This document shows positions 1 through 7,345 of a DNA stretch of 10,696 nucleotides, piece after piece; the first letter of the stretch is position 1, and each line of letters opens with the position of its first letter. The notes under the pieces are model-generated. The model saw only the letters and a list, made by a program, of their open reading frames with translations. It was not told where the DNA came from and made no database searches. Location: NCBI GenBank assembly GCA_029933755.1, contig JAOZNO010000063.1, positions 1 to 10,696 on the forward strand. Reading direction: 5' to 3'. Origin of the DNA: Bacteroidales bacterium. GTDB taxonomy: Bacteria; Bacteroidota; Bacteroidia; Bacteroidales; NBLH01. The position numbers and the translations under genes were made by a program.

Positions 1-780
1 TGAAAGAGAATCAGTAAAATATTGGAATACAACACTTGTAGAACTAAGACCAGTGAAAATCCCATAAGCATTTTCAACATTGCCAGAATACCCAAAATCA
101 CTACCGGCAGGTTCATAACTATAATAATACATAGCATATTCTTCAGTCATGCTAAAAACCGTTACAGTATAAATATTCTCATTAATAAGCCCGGCGGTAT
201 CAATGAATTGATAATTTTCATAACAGGGAAATTCATCATTTATGTGATAATAGCAATAATTATCGGCAAGGGGATTTAATGAATCACAATGAAGAATTGT
301 ATAAAAATAGGCATCTCCACTATGATCCCACTCTATATTGATAAAACTTACAGTATCAACTAGCAAAGAATCTTCGTATTCATAGAGTTCAAGTTCAATA
401 TTTTCAGGTGGATAAGGAATGATCGTTTCTGCAAATATCATATTCCCAAAATATTCTATTTCAAGAGAATAATAATTTCCTGTACTAATTTGCAAATCAG
501 TTCCTTCATAGGAGTATTCACCAATATTTTTATCACTTAATTCCAAGTTATATTTTTGGTTATTTGAATAAATTGAGACAATAGCATCTACAACTGGCAA
601 TTGAACATTATCATTAATGTCAGCAAGTTGAACAAGTCTTATCACAGGTTTTTCATCAGGAAACAACACTCCATCAACAACAATTTGGCTATCAATATAG
701 GCTTCATCATAGTCAGCTGAGCATGCATACACAAAGACCCATAAAAAAATTAATACTACATATTTTATTTTTGAAATCAT
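1..780 (-). CDS. DUF4249-type surface lipoprotein (C-terminus cut by window edge)
   Basis: The minus-strand frame from the ATG at 780 stays open for 260 codons and runs off the left edge. Residues 1-19 form a hydrophobic signal peptide ending V-Y-A before Cys20, a lipobox, so the mature protein should be lipid-anchored. The early part (IVVDGVLFPDEKPVIRL, then an Ig-like stretch ending GNYYSLEIE) and the later NVENAYGIF motif match what I know of DUF4249 proteins, whose late 'N-enG-GIF' motif is typical; probably only a short tail is missing. The start is 11 bp after the receptor stop codon, so the two genes are almost certainly one transcript. DUF4249 lipoproteins commonly accompany TonB-dependent receptors in Bacteroidota and are presumed to act with them at the outer membrane; the molecular role is unknown. 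The family call is from memory of motifs, not a search. Confidence 0.85.
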   Translation of the reverse strand, partial: MISKIKYVVLIFLWVFVYACSADYDEAYIDSQIVVDGVLFPDEKPVIRLVQLADINDNVQLPVVDAIVSIYSNNQKYNLELSDKNIGEYSYEGTDLQISTGNYYSLEIEYFGNMIFAETIIPYPPENIELELYEYEDSLLVDTVSFINIEWDHSGDAYFYTILHCDSLNPLADNYCYYHINDEFPCYENYQFIDTAGLINENIYTVTVFSMTEEYAMYYYSYEPAGSDFGYSGNVENAYGIFTGLSSTSVVFQYFTDSLS

Positions 781-791
781 TTTTAATAAAT

Positions 792-3431
792 TTAAAAATC
801 AATTGAAAAAGACACATTGGGTGTAAACCCCATTAATTTAATATCATAAACTTTATAAACAGGACTTTGCAACAGGTCGCTATTAGTTTCTTCTGCGATT
901 CTGTAAAACCTGTACTTTATATTTTGCCTACCATATAAATTAAAAATACTTAAACCCACTTTTGCAAAACCAGAGCCAATTCTAAAATTATAATTTACTG
1001 ACATATCCAGACTATGAAATGCTGGTAAACGTGATGAATTCTTGTTCTCAGGAACTGAAATCAGCTTTTGCTTTCCATTTAGCAATGTTACATAATACTG
1101 TCCTATTGGTTGTGTGTAAGGCTTTCCTGAACCATAAATCCAGCTAAGTGCAAAATTCCAGTTTTTCAATTTTAGCATATTAACAATTTTTAACTCATGT
1201 CGCTGATCATTATTTGATGGATATGCTTGTCCATTATTTATATCGGGGAATTTCCTAAGCGACTTTCCTAAAGAATAAGCAATCCACCCACTATACTTTC
1301 CATACTCCTTTAATAGTAAGACATCAATACCTGCAATTTTACCTTCCCCCTTATGATAAACACCTTCTAAATCATTTGTCTGAGAGCTTATTTCATTGAG
1401 AATTGCACTTTCATACTCAATTAGGTTTAAGGTATTCTTATAATAAGCCTCAAAATCAATTGTAAAAAACCGTTTTTTCAAATTAAAACCTATAGTATAA
1501 TGACTCGACGCTACTGCGGGTGCGAGGATATTATCAGATATCATCCAGTAATCACGGTTGATTCCTGCCAGATTCTTCACAGGAATTTTGTTTAAATACT
1601 GATGATAATTCCCCGCTGATACTTTTAAGTTTAATAAAGGGGATATTTTATACTGTAGCGAAAGGCGTGGCTCGATATTGGTCACTTCGCTTGATGAAAT
1701 AAAATTAGCGCGTAATCCAGCAATCAGGTATAATTTCGAACTAACAGAATATTTATCTTGTGCAAAAACAGACAACTGTTTTGCAAATTGACGAATATCC
1801 TGCAAAATATTATCGTTCCAGAAACTTAAGAAATCAACATTTATCGTATTATTATCCAGTCCTATTTCAAATGTATGCTTTTTATTAATATACCATGTAG
1901 TATTAATTTTAAGGTTTATGTTATCAATATTATTTGATTCATATATCAAAGAGGTATCAGAATAAGTACTTTGACTGTAGGAATAATCACTTAAATAATA
2001 ATTAAAATAATTTGAATAATTCAACGAAAAGTTAGAGAACACCTTTTTAGACCAATTTCTTGTCCATTTTAGCCCAAGCCCCCGATTTCCCCAATTCATA
2101 TTCTCTAACATCTGATAATCATATTCAACAGCCGTACTATCTAAAAAATCTAAATTATCCTTACCAAGATAGAAACTGATACCCAGTATATCTTTCTTTG
2201 ATAAGGGAAGATTTAATTTAAAATTTAGATCATAAAAACGAAACACAGGTTCAAGTTGGTTAGGAAGGTATCTCACAGTTCCATTTACCAGCCAATAACT
2301 ATTATCAATAGGACTTTTCACTTTATCAAATATCTGATCATAAAGTGATGTTTTTACTATTTCATTATAGGATCGTCTTGCTGCAATAAGTAATGATGCT
2401 TTCTTAAAAAGAGGAACCTGTATAACAAGGTTTGCGCTTAACATGTTTAAATTAAAATGTACCGTGGGTTTAGATAGATTACCAGACTTTCCAGTTATTT
2501 CCACCATACCAGACACTCTATTCCCATATTTTGCCTCAAAACCCCCTTTGTAAATCTGTATATCCTTAACTACTTTTGAATTAATTGCACTAAACATTCC
2601 AAAAAAGTGATTTAAATCCAGAATTGAAAACCCATCAAAAGTAACCAGTGTTTGGTCTGATGGTGAGTTTCTGATAATCAAGCCGGAAGACGAATTATCC
2701 GTACCACCAATACCAGGAAACAACTGTAAATTTCTAAAAATATCTAATTCACCCAGTACGGGCAAATCAGCCATTTTAGCAGGATTAACTGTAAAATGCC
2801 CGGCCATTTGACCCAAATCAACAGATTTTATATTATTTGATTGAACATCCACTTTTGAAATAAGTTTATCTTCGCTTTCAAGCTTTATTTGCAACACATC
2901 CACAGAATCATTAGAGCATACTACAAACTCCCTTGTCTTATACCCCATATAGCTAATCATAAATTTTGCAGTATCAGCATTGTTCATGAAAATAGTAAAA
3001 TAACCTTCCTGATTTGAAGCGGTATTATAACTCGTTTTTTTGTCGTAAATATTTGCATAGGGGAGTCTTTCTTTTGACTCACTATCTACAACTAAGCCTT
3101 TAACAATAAACTTTTGAGCAGTTTTTTTTCGTGGGCTGATAATATATACACCATCAATTTCCTCAAAATCAAAATTATATTTAGATGTTAGTTGGCGCAT
3201 GAATTTCTTCTTACTTAAATTAATGTAATCGTCTGTCACAATCACTTTTTCGAGTAAAGAATAATCATAAGAAAACTTAAACTTATATTTTTCACTAACT
3301 TCTTTTAAAACCAATGGCATTGATTCATTAAAAAAGCTTTCATTAATTAGTTTTTGAGCAAAAACATTTAAGCCTACAAAAAGCTGAAATATAATTAAGT
3401 TGAATAATATAATTATGCGGTATTTATGCAT
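792..3431 (-). CDS. TonB-dependent outer-membrane receptor with STN signalling domain
   Basis: 879 residues. In order: signal peptide (about 1-26, ending VFAQ); STN domain (about 28-100), the periplasmic module that contacts FecR; a carboxypeptidase-D regulatory-like beta domain (about 108-183, VKGLVVDSESKERLPYANI); the TonB plug (about 205-315, with RNSPSDQTLVTFDGF and KGGFEAKYGNRVSG); then a 22-strand-type barrel to the C-terminus, which ends in aromatic Phe (FSIDF), a usual outer-membrane assembly signal. The length and order fit FecA-like transducing receptors. It imports an unknown ligand with TonB energy and should report binding to the FecR protein encoded upstream. No SusD-like gene is adjacent; instead a DUF4249 lipoprotein gene follows 11 bp downstream. 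The ATG at 3431 is preceded closely by GGAG, one of the few SD-like sites here. No frameshift was seen. Confidence 0.93.
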   Translation of the reverse strand: MHKYRIIILFNLIIFQLFVGLNVFAQKLINESFFNESMPLVLKEVSEKYKFKFSYDYSLLEKVIVTDDYINLSKKKFMRQLTSKYNFDFEEIDGVYIISPRKKTAQKFIVKGLVVDSESKERLPYANIYDKKTSYNTASNQEGYFTIFMNNADTAKFMISYMGYKTREFVVCSNDSVDVLQIKLESEDKLISKVDVQSNNIKSVDLGQMAGHFTVNPAKMADLPVLGELDIFRNLQLFPGIGGTDNSSSGLIIRNSPSDQTLVTFDGFSILDLNHFFGMFSAINSKVVKDIQIYKGGFEAKYGNRVSGMVEITGKSGNLSKPTVHFNLNMLSANLVIQVPLFKKASLLIAARRSYNEIVKTSLYDQIFDKVKSPIDNSYWLVNGTVRYLPNQLEPVFRFYDLNFKLNLPLSKKDILGISFYLGKDNLDFLDSTAVEYDYQMLENMNWGNRGLGLKWTRNWSKKVFSNFSLNYSNYFNYYLSDYSYSQSTYSDTSLIYESNNIDNINLKINTTWYINKKHTFEIGLDNNTINVDFLSFWNDNILQDIRQFAKQLSVFAQDKYSVSSKLYLIAGLRANFISSSEVTNIEPRLSLQYKISPLLNLKVSAGNYHQYLNKIPVKNLAGINRDYWMISDNILAPAVASSHYTIGFNLKKRFFTIDFEAYYKNTLNLIEYESAILNEISSQTNDLEGVYHKGEGKIAGIDVLLLKEYGKYSGWIAYSLGKSLRKFPDINNGQAYPSNNDQRHELKIVNMLKLKNWNFALSWIYGSGKPYTQPIGQYYVTLLNGKQKLISVPENKNSSRLPAFHSLDMSVNYNFRIGSGFAKVGLSIFNLYGRQNIKYRFYRIAEETNSDLLQSPVYKVYDIKLMGFTPNVSFSIDF

Positions 3432-3624
3432 ACTCCATTAAAAATACTATACTTTAAATGGTTAAATTGCTATATTGCTAAATAGTTAAACTTATTGATA
3501 ATCAGAATGAAAGCACTTCCTGAAAATCAAACTTCAAACCGTTTTTAGTATAAAACAACATATTCTCTCAATATTATACAAGTTCAGGTTGAAATACCCT
3601 AAGATAAGATGATGCACAGTTAAT
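3432..3624 (-). promoter_or_regulatory. 193-bp gap between anti-sigma and receptor genes, presumed ECF-dependent promoter region
   Basis: In loci of this type the receptor gene is normally transcribed from a promoter recognised by the neighbouring ECF sigma factor, and the unusually long gap in an otherwise tightly packed gene set fits this. I see no convincing TTTG / TAnnTTTG pair here. A weak TGAACTT followed by TATAATATTG lies around 3569-3585 (minus strand) but cannot be assigned to the sigma factor from one sequence. The gap also holds the octamer array at 3451-3490. No hairpin with a T-run marks the end of the anti-sigma gene. Confidence 0.35.
3451..3490. repeat. Degenerate 8-bp tandem repeat (five units) upstream of the receptor
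   Basis: On the plus strand five consecutive octamers can be read: ACTTTAAA, TGGTTAAA, TTGCTATA, TTGCTAAA, TAGTTAAA. On the transcribed (minus) strand the unit is about TTTARCNA. The array starts 20 bp upstream of the receptor ATG, so it lies in the leader or promoter area. Similar short-period AT-rich arrays are, from memory, common in intergenic DNA of Bacteroidota. A regulatory role is not shown. Confidence 0.6.
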
Positions 3625-4464
3625 TTAGTGAGTTGTTATGAGAACCAAAGAATTATTTTCAATTTGATATTCCAGTCCCATTGGCTTACAAATCATTTTT
3701 AATGCTTGGTCTAAATCTTTATTATTAAAATAGCCATTGAAAACCCGTTCTGATTTACTATCGAATTGAATTTTCATATTAAATTGGCGTTCCAATTCGT
3801 CAAATACATTATCTAAACTTTTATTTTGAAAATAAAACTGTCCATTTGTCCACAAATCTGTATTTGAATTGTTTAAATTTAAAACTTCCCCACTGTTATT
3901 ATCTGGTCTGAAATTTACCAGTTGATTCTCCTTAAGAAATATTGTTTTACCAGATTTAGAGTGTACAGAAACTGCCCCTTCAGTACATTTAACTTCCAAA
4001 GTATTCCTTCTGCTAAAAACATTGAAAATTGTTCCTGTAACTTTTACAGATCCATTTATACACCGAACTGTAAAATCACTTCCTTTCTTTACTTTAAAGA
4101 AAGCCTCACCTTCCAGCTCAACAACCCTTTCATCCTTCCATTCTTTTTTTGAATATAAAAGTTTTGAAACCGAATTAATAACAACTTCAGAGCCATCCGG
4201 CAGAAATACTATTTCCTTTTGCCCTGCATGAACAAAAATTTCGCTTGTATTATTATATGATAAAATAAACAAAAGACTGAAAAAAACGATTACTATGGAA
4301 GCAACAGAATAATAAAAGACAGGCTGTTTTATTAAAAACTTTTTGCTTTTCACAGAATCAGCTTCCATTTTCTTTTGTAATTCAGTCCATATTTCACTTT
4401 TTGAACGCCCTTCCGGAACTTTCAGGTTTTCTATATGATTAATTATTTTTTCTTTTTTTTCCAT
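3625..4464 (-). CDS. FecR-family anti-sigma factor (transmembrane regulator)
   Basis: 279 residues from the ATG at 4464; an alternative GTG at 4470 would add two residues and overlap the sigma stop codon by 4 bp (GTGA). Either start suggests translational coupling. The N-terminal about 47 residues are charged and cytoplasmic and should bind the sigma factor. One membrane helix follows (about 48-69, FYYSVASIVIVFFSLLFIL). The periplasmic FecR domain spans about 76-168, with the typical LPDGSEVVINSVSKLLY, GEAFFKV (119-125) and GTIFNV (144-149) motifs. A DUF4974 (STN-like) domain fills about 210-276 (YFQNKSLDNVFDELERQF, ending in NNSLVLIT). It holds the sigma factor inactive until the receptor signals ligand binding. 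The family assignment is firm; the ligand is unknown. Confidence 0.93.
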   Translation of the reverse strand: MEKKEKIINHIENLKVPEGRSKSEIWTELQKKMEADSVKSKKFLIKQPVFYYSVASIVIVFFSLLFILSYNNTSEIFVHAGQKEIVFLPDGSEVVINSVSKLLYSKKEWKDERVVELEGEAFFKVKKGSDFTVRCINGSVKVTGTIFNVFSRRNTLEVKCTEGAVSVHSKSGKTIFLKENQLVNFRPDNNSGEVLNLNNSNTDLWTNGQFYFQNKSLDNVFDELERQFNMKIQFDSKSERVFNGYFNNKDLDQALKMICKPMGLEYQIENNSLVLITTH

Positions 4465-4466
4465 AC

Positions 4467-4991
4467 TCACAATTTAAACTCAATGGAATCACGAAGTTGG
4501 CTTAAAGCATTTTGCATTCGTTTCTCAACTGCTTTTACACTAATTCCTAGACTTTCAGCAATCTCTCTATATTTCATTCCTTCAACACGGTTCATTAAAA
4601 AGGGAACTCGATTTTTTTCTGAAAGTTTTGCAAGTGCATTTTGTAGCTTTTCATCAAACTCCTTTAATTCCATTACATATTCCGGAGATTCCATATTTAC
4701 ATCACAATCCTGACTACTATTCTGAAAATTAAATGAAAGTTGCTCTCTTTTTGCCTGATTAATAAAGACATTATGTGCTATACGATATAAATACGAAAGC
4801 ATTGTTTCTTTTTTTACATCCGTTCGTTTTTCCCAAAGCTTTAGAAAAGCTTCCTGGGCAATATCTTCAGCCTGTTCAATGTTTCCACACTTAAAATACA
4901 CATAATTCCTAATTTTATCGAAATTATTGTCAAAAAGAGTTTTGAACTCAATCTGAGAAAGACCTTTGTTTTTCTTAAATATAATTTTCAA
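4467..4991 (-). CDS. ECF-type RNA polymerase sigma-70 factor (FecI-like)
   Basis: 174 residues. Sigma region 2 covers about 14-85 (FDKIRNYVYFKCGNIEQAED, then AQEAFLKLWEKR and YLYRIAHNVFI); region 4 covers about 111-168, with the helix-turn-helix MKYREIAESLGISVKAVEKR at 139-158. Size and the absence of region 3 fit the ECF class. The start is unusual: the only usable initiator upstream of region 2 is TTG at 4991-4989. No ATG occurs in this frame before Met64, and an in-frame TAA lies 27 bp upstream of the TTG. The promoter at 5011-5041 places the transcript start only about 15 bases before this TTG, which supports the site. Neighbours make it the activator of the receptor/lipoprotein genes under control of the adjacent FecR protein. 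Confidence 0.9.
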   Translation of the reverse strand: MKIIFKKNKGLSQIEFKTLFDNNFDKIRNYVYFKCGNIEQAEDIAQEAFLKLWEKRTDVKKETMLSYLYRIAHNVFINQAKREQLSFNFQNSSQDCDVNMESPEYVMELKEFDEKLQNALAKLSEKNRVPFLMNRVEGMKYREIAESLGISVKAVEKRMQNALSQLRDSIEFKL

Positions 4992-5010
4992 AGCAAATGG
5001 TTCTATTTGG

Positions 5011-5041
5011 CAAATTTAATTATTCCAATGTTTTTCACAAA
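5011..5041 (-). promoter_or_regulatory. Vegetative Bacteroidota promoter of the sigma factor gene
   Basis: Minus strand: TTTG (5041-5038), a 19-bp spacer, and TAAATTTG (5018-5011). This matches the known Bacteroidota housekeeping consensus TTTG-N19-21-TAnnTTTG without a mismatch. The expected transcript start, about 4-6 bases after the -7 box, leaves a leader of only about 15 nt before the TTG codon at 4991. The sigma and anti-sigma genes would thus be made constitutively, ready to respond. Confidence 0.7.
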
Positions 5042-5199
5042 ACGATATTGAGAAGATATTATTATGAATTTTATATATAATAGTCTTCAAACTCTCCTGA
5101 AAAATTACAGATCATATTAAAAGTAAAACTTACCAGAAATTTTATCCTTAAATATTTTGGCTATAGTATAAACGATTGTGGGTAAAAGTTTAAAGAATA

Positions 5200-5273
5200 G
5201 TCCACAGATGACGCAAATGAACGCAGATAAACCCTCACTTTATATCTGTGTTAATCTGAGATAATATGCGGAC
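5200..5273. repeat. Imperfect inverted repeat resembling a dispersed 'CAGATGACGCA' intergenic element
   Basis: The left arm 5200-5229 (starts GTCCACAGATGACGC, ends GAACGCAGATA) is an imperfect reverse complement of the right arm 5243-5273 (starts TATCTGTGTTAATCTG, ends ATGCGGAC). The arm ends match best: GTCC[A/G]CA outside and AAC[A/G]CAGATA inside, with a 13-bp centre. The 'cacagat / cgcagat / atctgtgttaatctg' wording is, from memory, shared by a repetitive intergenic element found in many environmental Bacteroidota and other phyla. It has no T-run and is not a typical terminator. Confidence 0.55.
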
Positions 5274-5346
5274 AAACAATGACAGACAACTGAATTAAGT
5301 TTCTTTAAAAAAACTAAAATCCATAAAGTGGGTACTTTTTGAAAAT

Positions 5347-5428
5347 AGTCAGAGCTTGACTTTGTTAATTGTCACATATTCTGAATTTTAACATTATATG
5401 TATTTGCAAACACAGTCAAACTCTGACT
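5347..5428. repeat. 15-bp inverted repeat with internally palindromic arms, just downstream of the CoA ligase stop
   Basis: AGTCAGAGCTTGACT (5347-5361) and AGTCAAACTCTGACT (5414-5428) are reverse complements at 14 of 15 positions; the mismatch would be a G-U pair in RNA. 52 bp separate them. Each arm is also a small dyad by itself (AGTCA-N5-TGACT). The first arm begins 17 bases after the ligase stop codon, so the transcript could form a long-loop hairpin as a 3'-end structure. Only ATTTTC follows, so it is a weak candidate as an intrinsic terminator. Alternatively the two dyads are a pair of protein-binding sites. Confidence 0.5.
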
Positions 5429-5445
5429 TTAGGGATATAAAGTCT

Positions 5446-7236
5446 TTAACTCTTATACAAATCCTCAATCTGATCTTTGTATTTTTCTACAACAAATCTT
5501 CTTTTAAGCTTTAAAGTTTGGGTTAACATTCCATTTTCAATAGTGAAATTTTCATCTGTAAAAATAAACTTTTTAGGTATTTCGTAATGACCATAGCTAC
5601 CTTCAAGACTTTTTCTAATTTCCATACTTACAAATTCCTGTACTACTGATGAATGAACTAATTTGTCAACTGTTGTTTTAAGTTTTAATGTTTCAGCAGT
5701 CTTTTTTAAAACAGCACAGTCGGGAATTACAATACAAACATTATACGATTTACCATCGCCATAAATCATGGCATTTTCTATATAAGGTAGTAAACGGATA
5801 TCTTCTTCCAAAGCAGCTGGAAAAACATATTTTCCATTTTCAAGTTTAAATTGTTCTTTAATCCTTCCGGTGATAAAAACAAAGCCATCTTTATCAATCG
5901 TTCCTCTGTCACCAGTTTTTAGCCAGCCATCCTCAGTAAATACAGCTTTTGTAGCTTCCGGTTTATTATGATATCCAACCATGAGATTCGGTCCCATTAC
6001 TTGAATTTCACCATCTTCACTGTTGTCACTAATCATTGACCGATCAATTCTAACTTCAATATATTCAAGAGCTGTACCAATACTTCCCGGCTTATTTAAA
6101 TCAGGACTACTCATTGTAATAGCCGGTGAGGTTTCACTCAAACCGTAACAATCGAAAACAGGAAGACCAATATCCGTAAAGAAATAAGAAATTTCCATAT
6201 TCATTTTCGCACTTGCTGTGATAGATGCAATTAATTTTCCACCAAATTTTGCAGCAATTTTTGAGAAGACCACTTTACGACCAAAGTTTAATTTCAATTT
6301 TGTTAGCCAATCAACTTTCCCATTTTGTTCACGGTATTTTTTTGCAGCATTAACTGACATTTTAAATAATTTCTCTGTCATGCCACCTGTTTCATTCATT
6401 TTTGCCCAAATACCATCATAAATTTTATTAAAAACACGGGGTACGGCAATTAAAAAAGTCGGTTGCACTTTTAGTAAATCTTCGGCCAAAGTTTCTACAC
6501 TTTCCATAAACCCAATTGAACCTCCTGTGAATAACCAATTATACAATTCGGCAGTTTGACCATAACTATGTGCCCAGGGTAAAATTGATAAACTCCTTGA
6601 TGTTTCATTAAGCATAGAATATCTGCGATTTCCTGCTCTTGAATTTGAAACAAAGTTCCCATGTGTTAACAAAACCCCTTTGGGGTCACCGGTTGTACCC
6701 GAAGTATATATTAAAGCAGCAATATCATTAACCTTAGGTATAATAGCAGCAACCGGATTTTCTTCACCAATTTTCTCAAGATGATTCATACTTATTTCAC
6801 TGTCATCTTCAATAATATAGATATGTTCTAGAGAATCAATTTCATCTTTAAAGTGTTTTACTTGTTCATAAATATCTTTATTTGAAACCAACAGTAATTT
6901 AATCCCTGCATCTTTTGTAATATAATGCCAGGTTCGTAAAATCTCATTTTCATACATGGGTACAAAACGAGCTCCCACACCATAGGTTGCAAAAACTGAA
7001 ACAGCCCATTCAAACCGATTATTTGCTATAATGGCAACTGCATCACCTTCTTTTATATTTAAAGATGCTAATCCACCTCTGAAATTATCAACTTTCCTTT
7101 TTATATCGCCATAAGTAAGCCATTCATATTCACCACTTTGCTTATTCTTAGTTCCAAAAAGATTATTGTCTCTAAATTTCTCAGTTGCTATTTCAAAATG
7201 ATCAATTAAGTTATCCGGTTTTTCTATTGTTATCAT
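5446..7236 (-). CDS. Long-chain fatty acid--CoA ligase (AMP-forming)
   Basis: 596 residues from the ATG at 7236. The frame stays open to 7308, but those extra codons fall in the promoter/repeat region (7278-7314) and have no domain character, so the shorter start is preferred. It activates fatty acids to acyl-AMP and then acyl-CoA, in the cytoplasm or at the inner membrane. Seen motifs: P-loop YTSGTTGDPKG (177-187), YGLSETSP (364-371), GWLKTGD with Asp443, hinge GR (457-458) followed by KEQFKLENGKYVFP, and a C-terminal NGMLTQTLK with the probable catalytic Lys576. Length and motif order fit the FadD15/bubblegum-like long-chain branch. Odd point: the usual Gly-Gly-Ala motif about 25 residues before YGLSETSP reads ITASAK (339-344). 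It has its own promoter copy upstream and is probably transcribed alone. Confidence 0.92.
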   Translation of the reverse strand: MITIEKPDNLIDHFEIATEKFRDNNLFGTKNKQSGEYEWLTYGDIKRKVDNFRGGLASLNIKEGDAVAIIANNRFEWAVSVFATYGVGARFVPMYENEILRTWHYITKDAGIKLLLVSNKDIYEQVKHFKDEIDSLEHIYIIEDDSEISMNHLEKIGEENPVAAIIPKVNDIAALIYTSGTTGDPKGVLLTHGNFVSNSRAGNRRYSMLNETSRSLSILPWAHSYGQTAELYNWLFTGGSIGFMESVETLAEDLLKVQPTFLIAVPRVFNKIYDGIWAKMNETGGMTEKLFKMSVNAAKKYREQNGKVDWLTKLKLNFGRKVVFSKIAAKFGGKLIASITASAKMNMEISYFFTDIGLPVFDCYGLSETSPAITMSSPDLNKPGSIGTALEYIEVRIDRSMISDNSEDGEIQVMGPNLMVGYHNKPEATKAVFTEDGWLKTGDRGTIDKDGFVFITGRIKEQFKLENGKYVFPAALEEDIRLLPYIENAMIYGDGKSYNVCIVIPDCAVLKKTAETLKLKTTVDKLVHSSVVQEFVSMEIRKSLEGSYGHYEIPKKFIFTDENFTIENGMLTQTLKLKRRFVVEKYKDQIEDLYKS

Positions 7237-7277
7237 TTTTTTAGTTTTAGAATTTGTTATGCACACATCATTATTAG

Positions 7278-7314
7278 AACAAATATATACTATTAAGCTG
7301 TAAAACAAGTAAAG
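7278..7314 (-). repeat. 37-bp direct repeat, copy A, with probable promoter of the CoA ligase
   Basis: Identical to 8238-8274 at 34 of 37 positions, including 21 consecutive bases (7278-7298). On the minus strand it carries TATATTTG (7287-7280), a full match to the Bacteroidota -7 box TAnnTTTG. A TTG (7308-7306) 18 bp upstream is the likely -33 element in this copy. It lies 42 bp upstream of the ligase ATG at 7236, giving a leader of roughly 38 nt. Identity between copies stops abruptly at both ends. Confidence 0.75.
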
Positions 7315-7345
7315 TTTATACTGGCATTTCTATAAATCCATCTCT

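Larger units (their letters stand above)
4992..5445. other. 454-bp gene-free stretch between sigma factor and CoA ligase genes
   Basis: No plausible coding frame was found. From left to right it holds the sigma-gene promoter (5011-5041), about 155 bp of plain AT-rich DNA, an imperfect inverted repeat (5200-5273), about 70 bp without visible structure, and a second inverted repeat (5347-5428) directly downstream of the ligase stop codon. Both flanking genes are read leftward, so it is at once the 3' region of the ligase and the 5' region of the sigma gene. Confidence 0.7.

Noticed and set aside
22..279. 85-codon plus-strand open frame
   Set aside because: It is antisense to the DUF4249 lipoprotein gene, which has a signal peptide, lipobox and family motifs; the plus frame is a low-complexity shadow.
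792..3431. SusC/SusD-type glycan uptake pair
   Set aside because: The receptor has an STN domain and is followed by a DUF4249-type lipoprotein with no SusD features, so a Sus-type polysaccharide locus cannot be claimed.
7237..7308. N-terminal extension of the CoA ligase (24 extra codons)
   Set aside because: The extension falls in the duplicated promoter block and an AT-rich leader; the homologous domain starts just after the ATG at 7236.
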